Origin: Acidobacteriota bacterium
GTDB lineage: Bacteria; Acidobacteriota; Terriglobia; Acidiferrales; UBA7541
Reading direction: 5' to 3'
Length of the DNA stretch: 49,336 nucleotides
NCBI GenBank assembly: GCA_003225295.1
Contig: QHYZ01000106.1
Span: forward strand, 1-49,336
The notes beneath the pieces are model-generated. The model had not been told where the DNA came from. It did no database searches and was given only the letters and a program-made list of their open reading frames with translations. Of this stretch, positions 42,696 to 49,336 are shown piece by piece. Made by a program: the position numbers and the translations under genes. Every line of letters begins with the position of its first letter. Position 1 is the stretch's first letter.

Positions 42696-43919
42696 TCACG
42701 CCGCTTTTGCATCGTCACCATTGTCAAGTTTGAGGATTCTTACGAGGGGCTTGATTGTAAGTCCCTGCACTAGAAATGGAAAAGATGACCACGCCGAACG
42801 TCAAGTTTAAGATTTGCTCGCGACAAGGAAACGCGGCGGTCAAGCTCAGCGCAAGAGCGAGCGCCAGTGCTCCGCGAAGTCCGCCCCATACGGCTACATG
42901 CTGCCAACGAAGCGGCATCTTCTCCGCGAAACGATTGCTCAAAGGCACGAGCAGATAGATCGAAAACGCGCGCCCTAGAAACACGGCACCGATGGCCAAC
43001 AGTACGGACGCCCAATTCTGTAGGAGTTCACGCACATGGATTTCCAGGCCAATCAAAAGAAACACGAGAGAATTCATGACGAACGAAATGTACGCCCAGA
43101 ATTGACTCCATCGCAGTACGTGTGCCAGCACTCATGCCTCTTTTCGCACCAAAGTTCCCCAGCATCAGCCCCGCAGATGCTGTCGCTATCACGCCTGACA
43201 GGTGCAGGTGAAGCGCGAGCAGATAGCTGCCGTATGCAAGGATGGTTGTCAGAGTAATCTCAATCTGCGGATCATCCACCGTCCCGGTAATGCGGCTCGC
43301 CAGGTACCCTAGAGTTGACCCCAGACTGCTCGATACCTTTTTGGCACGGTCAGCTTTTCCGCAACGATAGCTCCGAACAGGATGCCAAAGAGAACGACCG
43401 CAGTTCCATCGTTGAGAAGGCTCTCTCCTTCCATGATCAGGGACAACCGCTTGCGTACCCTCAGATCCTTGAAGATGGCCAGCGCAGAAATGGGGTCCGT
43501 GGCAGAAATGATGCCCCGAAAAGAAGTGCAATGAGCACAGGCAAACCGATCAACCAATGCACAAGGTATCGGGTCACAAGGGCAGCGAGCAGCACACCTG
43601 CGTTGGCGAGCGACAACAGAGGCACGGAATTGCGAAGCAGATCCCGCACGTCCAGCTTCACGCTGCCTTCGAAGACCAGCGCCGGAAGAAACAATATCAA
43701 AATCACATCGGGCGTCAGCCAATCGGGACGGTGACCGGGTTGAAGCGGCGACAAGATAGGATGCTGAATGACTCCGAGGAGCAAGCCGCCCAAGACGAGG
43801 GACACCGTATAGGGAATCCTCAGGCGTTACGCCAGCATCGCGATGATCGCGGCAACGATGAGCAGCCAAACCAAGAATTCTATGCCCGAGGTTGGCGTCA
43901 TCTCAGAAACGTTCGACAT
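42696..43919 (-). pseudogene. NhaP-type Na+/H+ antiporter, multiply disrupted
   Basis: A CPA1-family cation/proton antiporter recognisable over its whole length of about 407 codons but broken. MSNVSEMTPTSGIEFLVW starts at 43919; TAA at 43827-43829 interrupts MLA-stop-RLRIPYTVSLVLGG. A frameshift near 43515 leads into ISATDPISALAIFKDLRVRK and MEGESLLNDGTAVV, another near 43345 into DDPQIEITLTTILAYGSYLL, and a third near 43120 into FVMNSLVFLLIGLEI and GLRGALALALAL. A fourth near 42768 restores VQGLTIKPLVRILKL to a TGA at 42696. The core Asp region (ATDP) is still readable. Either a decayed gene or several base-calling errors. Confidence 0.85.
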
Positions 43920-43937
43920 TGCAACTGCTCGGATTCG

Positions 43938-44332
43938 TTAACGAACGCTTGGCGCATTGCCACTCGCAAAAGCACCTCTGACCTGTGGACGAAGAAGATA
44001 CACGAGCAGAGCCCCAGCAATTACGAAGCCGACGCTGCCTCTAAGGAGATCACCCATGAAGGCGTTCACCAGATCTCCCAAGACTTGGGTTGCGATGATG
44101 GCAACTGCCAGTCGCCACCCCCAAAGGCGACGCTTGAACCAGGCCGTGCCAGCAACTGCCATGGTTGCACCGAGCAAGAGTAGGGAATTCCGACTGTTTT
44201 CCCGAACGGTGCAAGCTGTCTGTGCGCAGGCGCATTAAGAGCCCACATGCGGTCAAGAATCGTGCCCCGCCAGATCAGGGTGGCTCCGGCGAGTGAGGCC
44301 ATGGTTGCTCCGAAAAAAAGGAAGATGCCCAT
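43938..44332 (-). pseudogene. Small membrane protein, single frameshift
   Basis: Two overlapping frames join into one protein of about 130 residues: MGIFLFFGATMASLAGATLI, then WRGTILDRMWALN and APFGKTVGIPYS, and after a one-base shift near 44185 LLGATMAVAGTAWFKRRLWG, then VAIIATQVLGDLVNAFMGDLL and a last helix. Four membrane helices are predicted. I do not know its function. It ends 19 bp before the antiporter relic on the same strand, so they probably formed one unit. Confidence 0.7.
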
Positions 44333-44512
44333 AGCTGTGATTCCGGTGTGTGATTCCTCTGGACGAACATTTCCAACTCACGTGGAGAACAACCCCGCGC
44401 CCGATGACTATAACTCGGAACGTTTTCTGTTCACTTCTCATTCGAAGCGAGGCGCCATGTATCACGATCGGTACTTGGGGTTTGGCAGACGTGCTCGGTT
44501 ATCGTGTGCAAG

Positions 44513-45046
44513 CTAGAAGTCTGCGATGAGGCCGACTCCTGCTGAGAAGCGGTTGGCGCAAGCGTAGAGCGAAACGACAAGAACGGTCTCCAGGATTGCG
44601 GCATCGTCCCAACCCGCTGCGCGGAGACGATCAACGTCTGGCTTCTCGATGTCCGCGGGGTGGCGCGTGAGCTTATCGGCAAACCGGAAGAGCTCCATGA
44701 CCTTAGGTTCGACGGACGCACTCGTGTAGTCGAGTGCCAGCTTCCGCGATAACGACTTGTCGATGCCCATCCGACCGAGAATCTCTAAGTGCGCGGCAAG
44801 GCAATAGTTGGATAAATTGATGCCACTGACGACCAGCGCCACCTGCTCTTTGATTTGCTTGGGGAGAACTCGCTGCTCAAACATAACGTGCGTGAAAAGG
44901 TTCACCTGGTCCTGAAGCAATTGGGGATCGCGTCCGAGGGCCAGAAAGTAGTTGGGTACAAAGCCCCAGTTTTCACCGAGGAATTCATAGATGCGCTTTA
45001 CTTCAGGACTGGCTTGGTCTTTGGAAACAGCGGGAATCCAAGACAT
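44513..45046 (-). CDS. Carboxymuconolactone decarboxylase/AhpD-like (peroxidase-related) protein
   Basis: A 177-residue helical protein of the uncharacterised peroxidase-related branch of the CMD/AhpD family. The family site is SNYCLAAHLEIL, with one Cys and a His (the AhpD CxxC first Cys is replaced by Asn-Tyr), preceded by KEQVALVVSGIN. The C-terminal half (GWDDAAILETVLVVSLYACANRF) is also typical. A single-Cys site argues against a full AhpD reductase cycle. Monocistronic by appearance; GAGG lies upstream of the ATG. Confidence 0.85.
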   Translation of the reverse strand: MSWIPAVSKDQASPEVKRIYEFLGENWGFVPNYFLALGRDPQLLQDQVNLFTHVMFEQRVLPKQIKEQVALVVSGINLSNYCLAAHLEILGRMGIDKSLSRKLALDYTSASVEPKVMELFRFADKLTRHPADIEKPDVDRLRAAGWDDAAILETVLVVSLYACANRFSAGVGLIADF

Positions 45047-45579
45047 AAATATCCTCCGGGCATTGGCGAACTGCGGAACTCAGCGGGCGTGAAAACTGAC
45101 CTGAAAGCGCCGCTGAGCGTTTTGGGGGATGATACCAGATTCGGGGCTTGTAACTGTCTTCGCAGCAACGGCAACACGTACTCTGGTCCTTGCAACCTTG
45201 CTCCTGCATAGGCAGCGGGGCGATTGCTGGACGGAAGTGGTCTAAGAAAACCACTGGGGCTCAGGAAGTTAGAGCTGAAACTCCGGTTTCGGATCGCGGG
45301 ACGCCTTGGCGCCGGGTATCGACGGGAGCTGGTACGCGCCGCCACGGTCCTTCATTTGACGTGCATCGCGGAGAAAGAAAAGGCCACGGTTGCGGACGAG
45401 CGCGGAACAGATGCGCGCGAAACATGTTCATTCAGGGGAGAAAGGGCGGCCAAGACCGGTAGCTGACACGTGACGCAGGAACTTCGAATGGCATCATCTC
45501 GGCCTCTCCAACGAAGAAGAATGCACAGAGAAAATTACTTGTTCTGGTGACCGTTGCCATCAGGTCAAACTGTTAACTC
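45047..45579. other. Intergenic, nothing recognised
   Basis: 530 bp between divergent genes. The longest frame (45224-45466, plus) is basic and shows no known domain or good ribosome site, so I do not call it. Promoters for both neighbours are expected here but not obvious. Confidence 0.4.
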
Positions 45580-46065
45580 ATGCGCTCGAGCGCTAGTAAA
45601 ATGTCGCTTATGTTTCTGCTGACTTGGCGGTTCATCGCATTCCTCCTGGCAGCGCTCACGTTGGCAATGGCCTTCTGTCACCTACTGGAAATGGCGCCGA
45701 AGATGAAGGATGACGCGGCACTGTACACAACCGTGCAGCAGACGGTCTACCGCAACTTTGGAGTTCCTCTCGGTGCGGCAATCGAGACGGCCGCAGTGAT
45801 TTTTACCATCGCGCTCGCGACACTCAATCGGAAGGGCGGATCAGCATTCTATCTGACAGCAATTACGGCGTCGTGTTACTTGGTGGCATTCGCCATCTGG
45901 TTCGTACGCGTGTCACCCACCAATGCCGAAATCAACGAGTGGACGACCACGTCCGTGCCAGCGAATTGGACGCTGTGGCGCAATCGGTGGGAGCGGTCGC
46001 ACGCAGTACGCGCCGTTCTCTTTCTGGTCGGATTTAGTACTCTGATTCTCTCTGCTCTCGTCTGA
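45580..46065 (+). CDS. DUF1772-like membrane protein
   Basis: A 161-residue protein with four predicted membrane helices. The C-terminal signature NRWERSHAVRAVLFLVGF and the N-terminal FCHLLEMAPK are typical of the DUF1772 / anthrone-oxygenase-like family, whose fungal members oxidise anthrones; bacterial roles are unknown. Starts at 45580, 45601 or 45610 are all in frame, none with a strong ribosome site; the hydrophobic segment begins right after MSLMF. Confidence 0.8.
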   Translation: MRSSASKMSLMFLLTWRFIAFLLAALTLAMAFCHLLEMAPKMKDDAALYTTVQQTVYRNFGVPLGAAIETAAVIFTIALATLNRKGGSAFYLTAITASCYLVAFAIWFVRVSPTNAEINEWTTTSVPANWTLWRNRWERSHAVRAVLFLVGFSTLILSALV

Positions 46066-46158
46066 TGACACGGCGAAGTGCGGTGCCTTCCCGCTAGCTC
46101 CATGGCAATTCATTTTACCTTTTGGCGAAGCATTACTTGGTGGTCATTGAGCGACCTC

Positions 46159-47082
46159 CTATTGTTGGTAGGCTTGGGTTGTTCGGCGGACGCCTTCGGC
46201 GTAAGAAGTCGGCTGAAAGCGGAACGCCGTCGTGAATTTTGTTGAATCGAAGATGTAGTCGAATTCGTACTGGTAAAGCATCTCGTACAATTCTCGGACC
46301 GTCGTATCGAACCACCCTGCCACCCTGAGCATCGGCCGCGTGAGCACGCGGTACTTCGGTTGCGCTCCGAACTCCTTGGCGACGAGCTCAATGAACTGTT
46401 TCCCGGTCGGCGGATCGGGAGCAGTAGGAACGTGCCATGTTTGATTCCAGGCGCTTTCGCTCTCCGCCAGTAGCACCAGACTCCGCACGGCGTCCGGCGT
46501 GAAGGTGAACGAATGCTTCACAGAATCGTTGGCAAGCCAACTCGCTTTCGCGCCCTTGGCCAACTTGTCGAACACCAGAACATTGGGGATGCCGGGCCGG
46601 GCTCGGGGGCCATAGAAGTCGGCGGAGCGCGCGATGAGTGCCGTGAGGTTGCCCGCCTTTAGCTCGGTTAGAAGCATAGTGGCGATCTGCGCGCGGATCT
46701 CGCCCTTTTTGCTGTAAGGGTGGAAGGGCGTTTGCTCCGTCATCACGCCTTCCACTTTCCCGTACATATACACGTTGTCGAAGAAGACCAATCTTGTGTT
46801 CGCGCGCTTGGCGGCTTCGATGGCGTTGCGCATCATGCGGGGCCACAGTGCCCGCCATTCCGTGATGTCATACTTCAGACCGACAAGCAGAAACGCAATC
46901 CTGGAACCAGTAACTGCCTTAACAGTGTCGTCAAGGTTGGACAGATCGGCTGCGACTGCCTCCGCTGCGCCAGGAACCAGTTTGGGATTCCGGCTGACCA
47001 GCCGGATAGACTCGTTACGAGTGGTGAGCTCTTTGACAAGCTCGCTACTGATCGCGCCGTTCGCTCCGAGGATGGTGACCAT
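46159..47082 (-). CDS. NAD(P)-binding epimerase/NmrA-like reductase
   Basis: A 307-residue extended-SDR protein. The Rossmann motif is MVTILGANGAISSELVKEL (GxxGxxS variant), SRNPKL follows beta-2 (NADP-like Arg), and VYMYGKVEG holds an active-site-like Tyr three residues before the Lys position (YGK). PFHPYSKKGEIRAQ and ARSADFYGPRARPG resemble UDP-sugar epimerase relatives. Substrate unknown. It is convergent with the DUF1772 gene; about 90 bp separate them. Confidence 0.82.
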   Translation of the reverse strand: MVTILGANGAISSELVKELTTRNESIRLVSRNPKLVPGAAEAVAADLSNLDDTVKAVTGSRIAFLLVGLKYDITEWRALWPRMMRNAIEAAKRANTRLVFFDNVYMYGKVEGVMTEQTPFHPYSKKGEIRAQIATMLLTELKAGNLTALIARSADFYGPRARPGIPNVLVFDKLAKGAKASWLANDSVKHSFTFTPDAVRSLVLLAESESAWNQTWHVPTAPDPPTGKQFIELVAKEFGAQPKYRVLTRPMLRVAGWFDTTVRELYEMLYQYEFDYIFDSTKFTTAFRFQPTSYAEGVRRTTQAYQQ

Positions 47083-47505
47083 GGATGTATGTTACGCGGA
47101 ATGATCGAATCACCTCAAGAAGACCAGTTCCGCGCGCGGACGTGAAGGATTTTCCAAAGGCGTAGCCGCACCGGACATTTTGTTTCGAGCCATCACGCGA
47201 TAAGTCCCGGATGCTACAAAAATAACCGGCCAAATCTGTTTGGACCTTGATTCGCGCGTAAGCGCCTTATGATCAAACAGTTTGGCAGGTTATTTTCGAC
47301 ATAAATTGGAAGCGTGGTCTCGAACATCACTTGAAAAGTAAATTCGTTGCGGCAGAGTCCATTTCTTAGTCCATTCATACTCCCGAATTTCGATGGCCAA
47401 CCGGCTACCTCGGTTGGTCGAGGATTCATCGGCAGTGATTCCTTAAGGTAGGGGTCGCGTCAGCGCCAGCCCGTTTGTTTGCAGGGGTTTCCACTCCGGT
47501 CTCAG
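47083..47505. other. Intergenic with a coding relic
   Basis: No intact gene between the reductase gene and the insertion sequence. It holds the relic at 47290-47433 and the left flank of the insertion (TCAG 47502-47505). Confidence 0.45.
47290..47433 (-). pseudogene. Unidentified coding relic (copy 2)
   Basis: The minus-strand frame reads ADESSTNRGSRLAIEIREYE, then WTKKWTLPQRIYFSSDVR, to a TAA at 47290-47292. The IEIREYEWTKKWTL block and the underlying DNA match the relic at 35402-35576. The protein family is not recognised. Confidence 0.45.
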
Positions 47506-47555
47506 TTTGACGGCATTCTTGCAAATCTTTTGGGGTACTTGACTTGATGCTTTTC

Positions 47556-47575
47556 TGACACTATTATTAGTGTCA
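47556..47575. promoter_or_regulatory. Palindrome touching the first IS start codon
   Basis: TGACACTA (47556-47563), spacer TTAT, TAGTGTCA (47568-47575): perfect 8-bp arms ending one base before the ATG at 47577. It occupies the place of a Shine-Dalgarno site, so it could be an operator or an RNA hairpin limiting transposase expression. Confidence 0.5.
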
Positions 47576-47576
47576 T

Positions 47577-47912
47577 ATGAAATCACCACGCGAACCCGAC
47601 CTGGAACTGCGCGGCAAACTCATCCGCAGCCTCGGTGCTCTCCGCGAAATGCTGCCCGGCTCGTTTGTCGAACGCACTCGCGCCTGCGGCCGGCCCAACT
47701 GTCATTGTGCCGACGGCAAACGCCTGCATTCGCAATATCAGATCTCCGTGCTGATTGACGGCAAGCCGAAAGCTCTCAACATTCCGGCGGAACTGGTTGA
47801 CTTGGTGCGCCAAAAGATCGACATGCGCCGACGCTTTGATGCTGCCGCCACTACCATCTGCAAGGTCAACCTGAAGCGGTTTCTCAAAGAAAAGAAAGAT
47901 CGCCAAGTTTGA
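47577..47912 (+). CDS. IS-associated small protein (DUF6788-like)
   Basis: A 111-residue basic protein that often precedes transposases of this kind. ACGRPNCHCADGKRLH has a CxxxxCxC cluster resembling a small zinc-binding site, followed by QYQISVLIDGKPKALNIP and a C-terminal basic coil (LKRFLKEKKDRQ). It has no Shine-Dalgarno site because a palindrome ends just before the ATG. The transposase ATG lies at its very end (47909), so translation of the two is coupled. Probably an accessory or regulatory factor for transposition. Confidence 0.75.
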   Translation: MKSPREPDLELRGKLIRSLGALREMLPGSFVERTRACGRPNCHCADGKRLHSQYQISVLIDGKPKALNIPAELVDLVRQKIDMRRRFDAAATTICKVNLKRFLKEKKDRQV

Positions 47913-49162
47913 TCCGGCACCGGTTCGAGGCTTATCTCGACAAGGTGTTTGGCTTCTCCGATTTGGTGAGCGCTCTGCCCGAGGGACGGCAGTTTCCACA
48001 GCACTCTTGGAAAAAGGTGTTTGACGCCGTCTTCTTGGGTGCGGCTATGCAGATTCCCAGCCTGCTGCAGATGGAGGCAGAATGTCACCATGGGGCGCTG
48101 GCTAAACGCATCGGACCGCTCAGTGACGACACCATCGGCTACTCGCTAGAAAGACAATCTCCCGAAGCCGTGTTCGCCCTCAGTTGTGAAATTGCTCGCC
48201 GCCTGAAACGCAACGGAGTTCTACGCTCCGATTGGTCCCGAGGATTGGTGGTTGGGGCGGTCGATGGAATTGAAATCTGCAGTTCGTTTGCCCGGTGTTG
48301 CGATGCCTGCATGGAGCGGGAGGTTCAGCACAAGGTGAACGGCGAGATGCAAACCGATATTCAGTATTATCACCGCATCGTCGCGGTGGTCTTGGTCAGC
48401 ACCGATTTCCCCATTCCTTTAGGTGTCCGCTTTCAGAAGAACGGCGAAGGAGAGGTGTCCTGCGCCCTGGCGCTGCTCCAAGATCTGGTCGGGCAGTTGG
48501 GCCGCCGCTTCCTGGACGTGTTGGTGGGGGATGCTTTGTATCTGCAAGCCCCCTTCGTCAAAGAGGTGGAACGTCTGGGTCTGGTTTGGGCCTTCACCTT
48601 GAAAGAGAACCAGCCCGAATTATTGCGCGAGGCGGAGCGTCTCACCCAGCAATCTCCCGCCGGCGTTCACGCCGAGCCTGGCCAGGAGATTCGCTACTGG
48701 CACTTGCCGGAGGTCGATTGGCCGGTCGCCGATCGCCAGGTGCGGATCGTCAAAACGGTTCGCATCGAACACCAGCATCGCGTCACCGTCAGCGAACAAG
48801 ACGGTCATCGCATCAAGGGCAAGGCGGCGGTGACGCAAGAAAGTACCAACTTCTACGCCACCAATTTCGAACTCGGCTCGATCTCCCCGCTGTTCATTCA
48901 TCAGTGCAGTCGCAGCCGTTGGCGAATCGATACGGAAGTCTTTCAGACCATCACCACCGACTGTCACCTCAAACACCCTGCGGTCCACCAAACTACGGCC
49001 CTGGTGGTGCTGACGATGATTCGGTTTCTGGCCTATACCTTGTCATTGGTCTTCTACCACCGCCAAGTCCGCAGCCATGCCCGCCGAAAATGCGAGACCT
49101 TTCATGAGTTCGCCAAGAGCTTAGCCTACTGGTTCGTCGCTCTTTCTCCGAATACTAGTTGA
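47909..49162 (+). CDS. DDE transposase (IS4/ISNCY-like)
   Basis: A 417-residue RNase-H-fold transposase. Candidate catalytic residues are the Asp in VGAVDGIEICSS, the Asp in LDVLVGDALYLQAPF and the Glu in SRSRWRIDTEVFQTITTD, the last resembling the Y-(2)-R-(3)-E signature of the IS4 superfamily. FTLKENQPELL is also typical of IS4-like enzymes. The exact IS family (IS4, IS1634 or ISNCY) is not certain. It appears full length, with the terminal repeat 145 bp after the stop, so the element may be active or recent. Confidence 0.85.
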   Translation: MIRHRFEAYLDKVFGFSDLVSALPEGRQFPQHSWKKVFDAVFLGAAMQIPSLLQMEAECHHGALAKRIGPLSDDTIGYSLERQSPEAVFALSCEIARRLKRNGVLRSDWSRGLVVGAVDGIEICSSFARCCDACMEREVQHKVNGEMQTDIQYYHRIVAVVLVSTDFPIPLGVRFQKNGEGEVSCALALLQDLVGQLGRRFLDVLVGDALYLQAPFVKEVERLGLVWAFTLKENQPELLREAERLTQQSPAGVHAEPGQEIRYWHLPEVDWPVADRQVRIVKTVRIEHQHRVTVSEQDGHRIKGKAAVTQESTNFYATNFELGSISPLFIHQCSRSRWRIDTEVFQTITTDCHLKHPAVHQTTALVVLTMIRFLAYTLSLVFYHRQVRSHARRKCETFHEFAKSLAYWFVALSPNTS

Positions 49163-49336
49163 TCTCCGCGGTGCCTTGCCTTAGACGTGTCTAGCAATCT
49201 TTCCGGGTGTCCGCCCTGACGCCATGCCGCCGCATTCCTTCCGACTCGAAAAATCAAGCGGTTTCTGCCATCCCGCGAGCATTCCAACTCGCCCTAGCTT
49301 CCTTGGCTGCCACAACTGGCGTCAAATCAGCGGCGT

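Larger units (their letters stand above)
47506..49326 (+). mobile_element. Insertion sequence, about 1.82 kb, two ORFs
   Basis: Imperfect inverted ends TTTGACGGCATTCTTGCA (47506-47523) and the complement of 49308-49326 (TTTGACGCCAGTTGTGGCA) agree at about 14 of 18 positions. Both are flanked by TCAG (47502-47505 and 49327-49330), a candidate 4-bp target duplication. Between them lie a small Cys-containing ORF and a DDE transposase. The ends are judged by eye only. Confidence 0.65.

Noticed and set aside
35688-43232. Shared word GATAGCTGCCGTATGCA at about 35688 and 43216
   Set aside because: A single 17-bp match with no flanking similarity, one copy inside the antiporter relic; a chance match of this length is not unlikely in 49 kb.
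45224-45466. Possible 80-codon gene between the CMD and DUF1772 genes
   Set aside because: No domain and no ribosome site; composition like surrounding non-coding DNA.
1-49336. CRISPR array
   Set aside because: No regularly spaced identical repeats of 24-40 bp were found on reading the window.

Overview
The window looks like chromosomal DNA of a member of the Acidobacteriota. The strongest pointers are a 1063-residue Oar-type TonB-dependent receptor with an N-terminal carboxypeptidase-regulatory-like domain, a DUF3011 repeat protein, and a large oligotroph-style catabolic operon. The taxonomic call is inference from gene content; there is no rRNA, no intact tRNA gene and no ribosomal protein gene here. 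Many genes are broken, so parts may also suffer from assembly errors.

Layout. Positions 1-3230 are the right end of an integrated element lying mostly to the left of the window: palindromic non-coding DNA, an excisionase-like HTH protein, a ribbon-helix-helix protein and a tyrosine integrase overlapping end to end, then a tRNA 3'-half that is the probable attachment site. From 17414 down to 3488, on the minus strand, runs a tightly packed catabolic cluster: an FCD-type GntR regulator, a molybdenum hydroxylase (FAD, 2Fe-2S and Mo subunits plus a CoxG-like protein), two ketopantoate-reductase-like proteins, two M24 peptidase-fold enzymes, an M20 amidohydrolase, a luciferase-like flavin oxidoreductase, a fumarylacetoacetase-fold hydrolase and, after a gap, tryptophan 2,3-dioxygenase. 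Divergent from it (17854-28412) lie the TonB receptor, a second luciferase-like oxidoreductase, two proteins built from three tandem copies of a four-helix membrane module with an invariant HxH motif, a berberine-bridge-like FAD oxidase, a class V aminotransferase-fold enzyme and an amino-acid permease. Together they suggest uptake and degradation of an amino-acid-derived or N-heterocyclic compound; the substrate is unknown.

From 28.4 kb the DNA turns into accessory and decayed material: an internally deleted IS605-type element, a secreted DUF3011 protein, a PAS histidine kinase whose response regulator is cut to 45 codons, a di-haem peroxidase, then relics of a transhydrogenase, a PIN-domain toxin and a YceI protein before an intact pirin gene. 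An intact second catabolic cluster (36233-40566: zinc alcohol dehydrogenase, SDR, 6-oxocamphor-hydrolase-like crotonase, FAD/disulfide oxidoreductase) follows. Then come a ClC channel, a multiply frameshifted NhaP-type antiporter, a frameshifted small membrane protein, a CMD/AhpD-like protein, a DUF1772 protein and an NmrA-like reductase.

The window ends with a complete-looking insertion sequence (about 47506-49326) with a small partner ORF, a DDE transposase, imperfect terminal inverted repeats and a candidate 4-bp target duplication. The most promising poorly described items are the triplicated HxH membrane module and the catabolic cluster with its metal-site variants.
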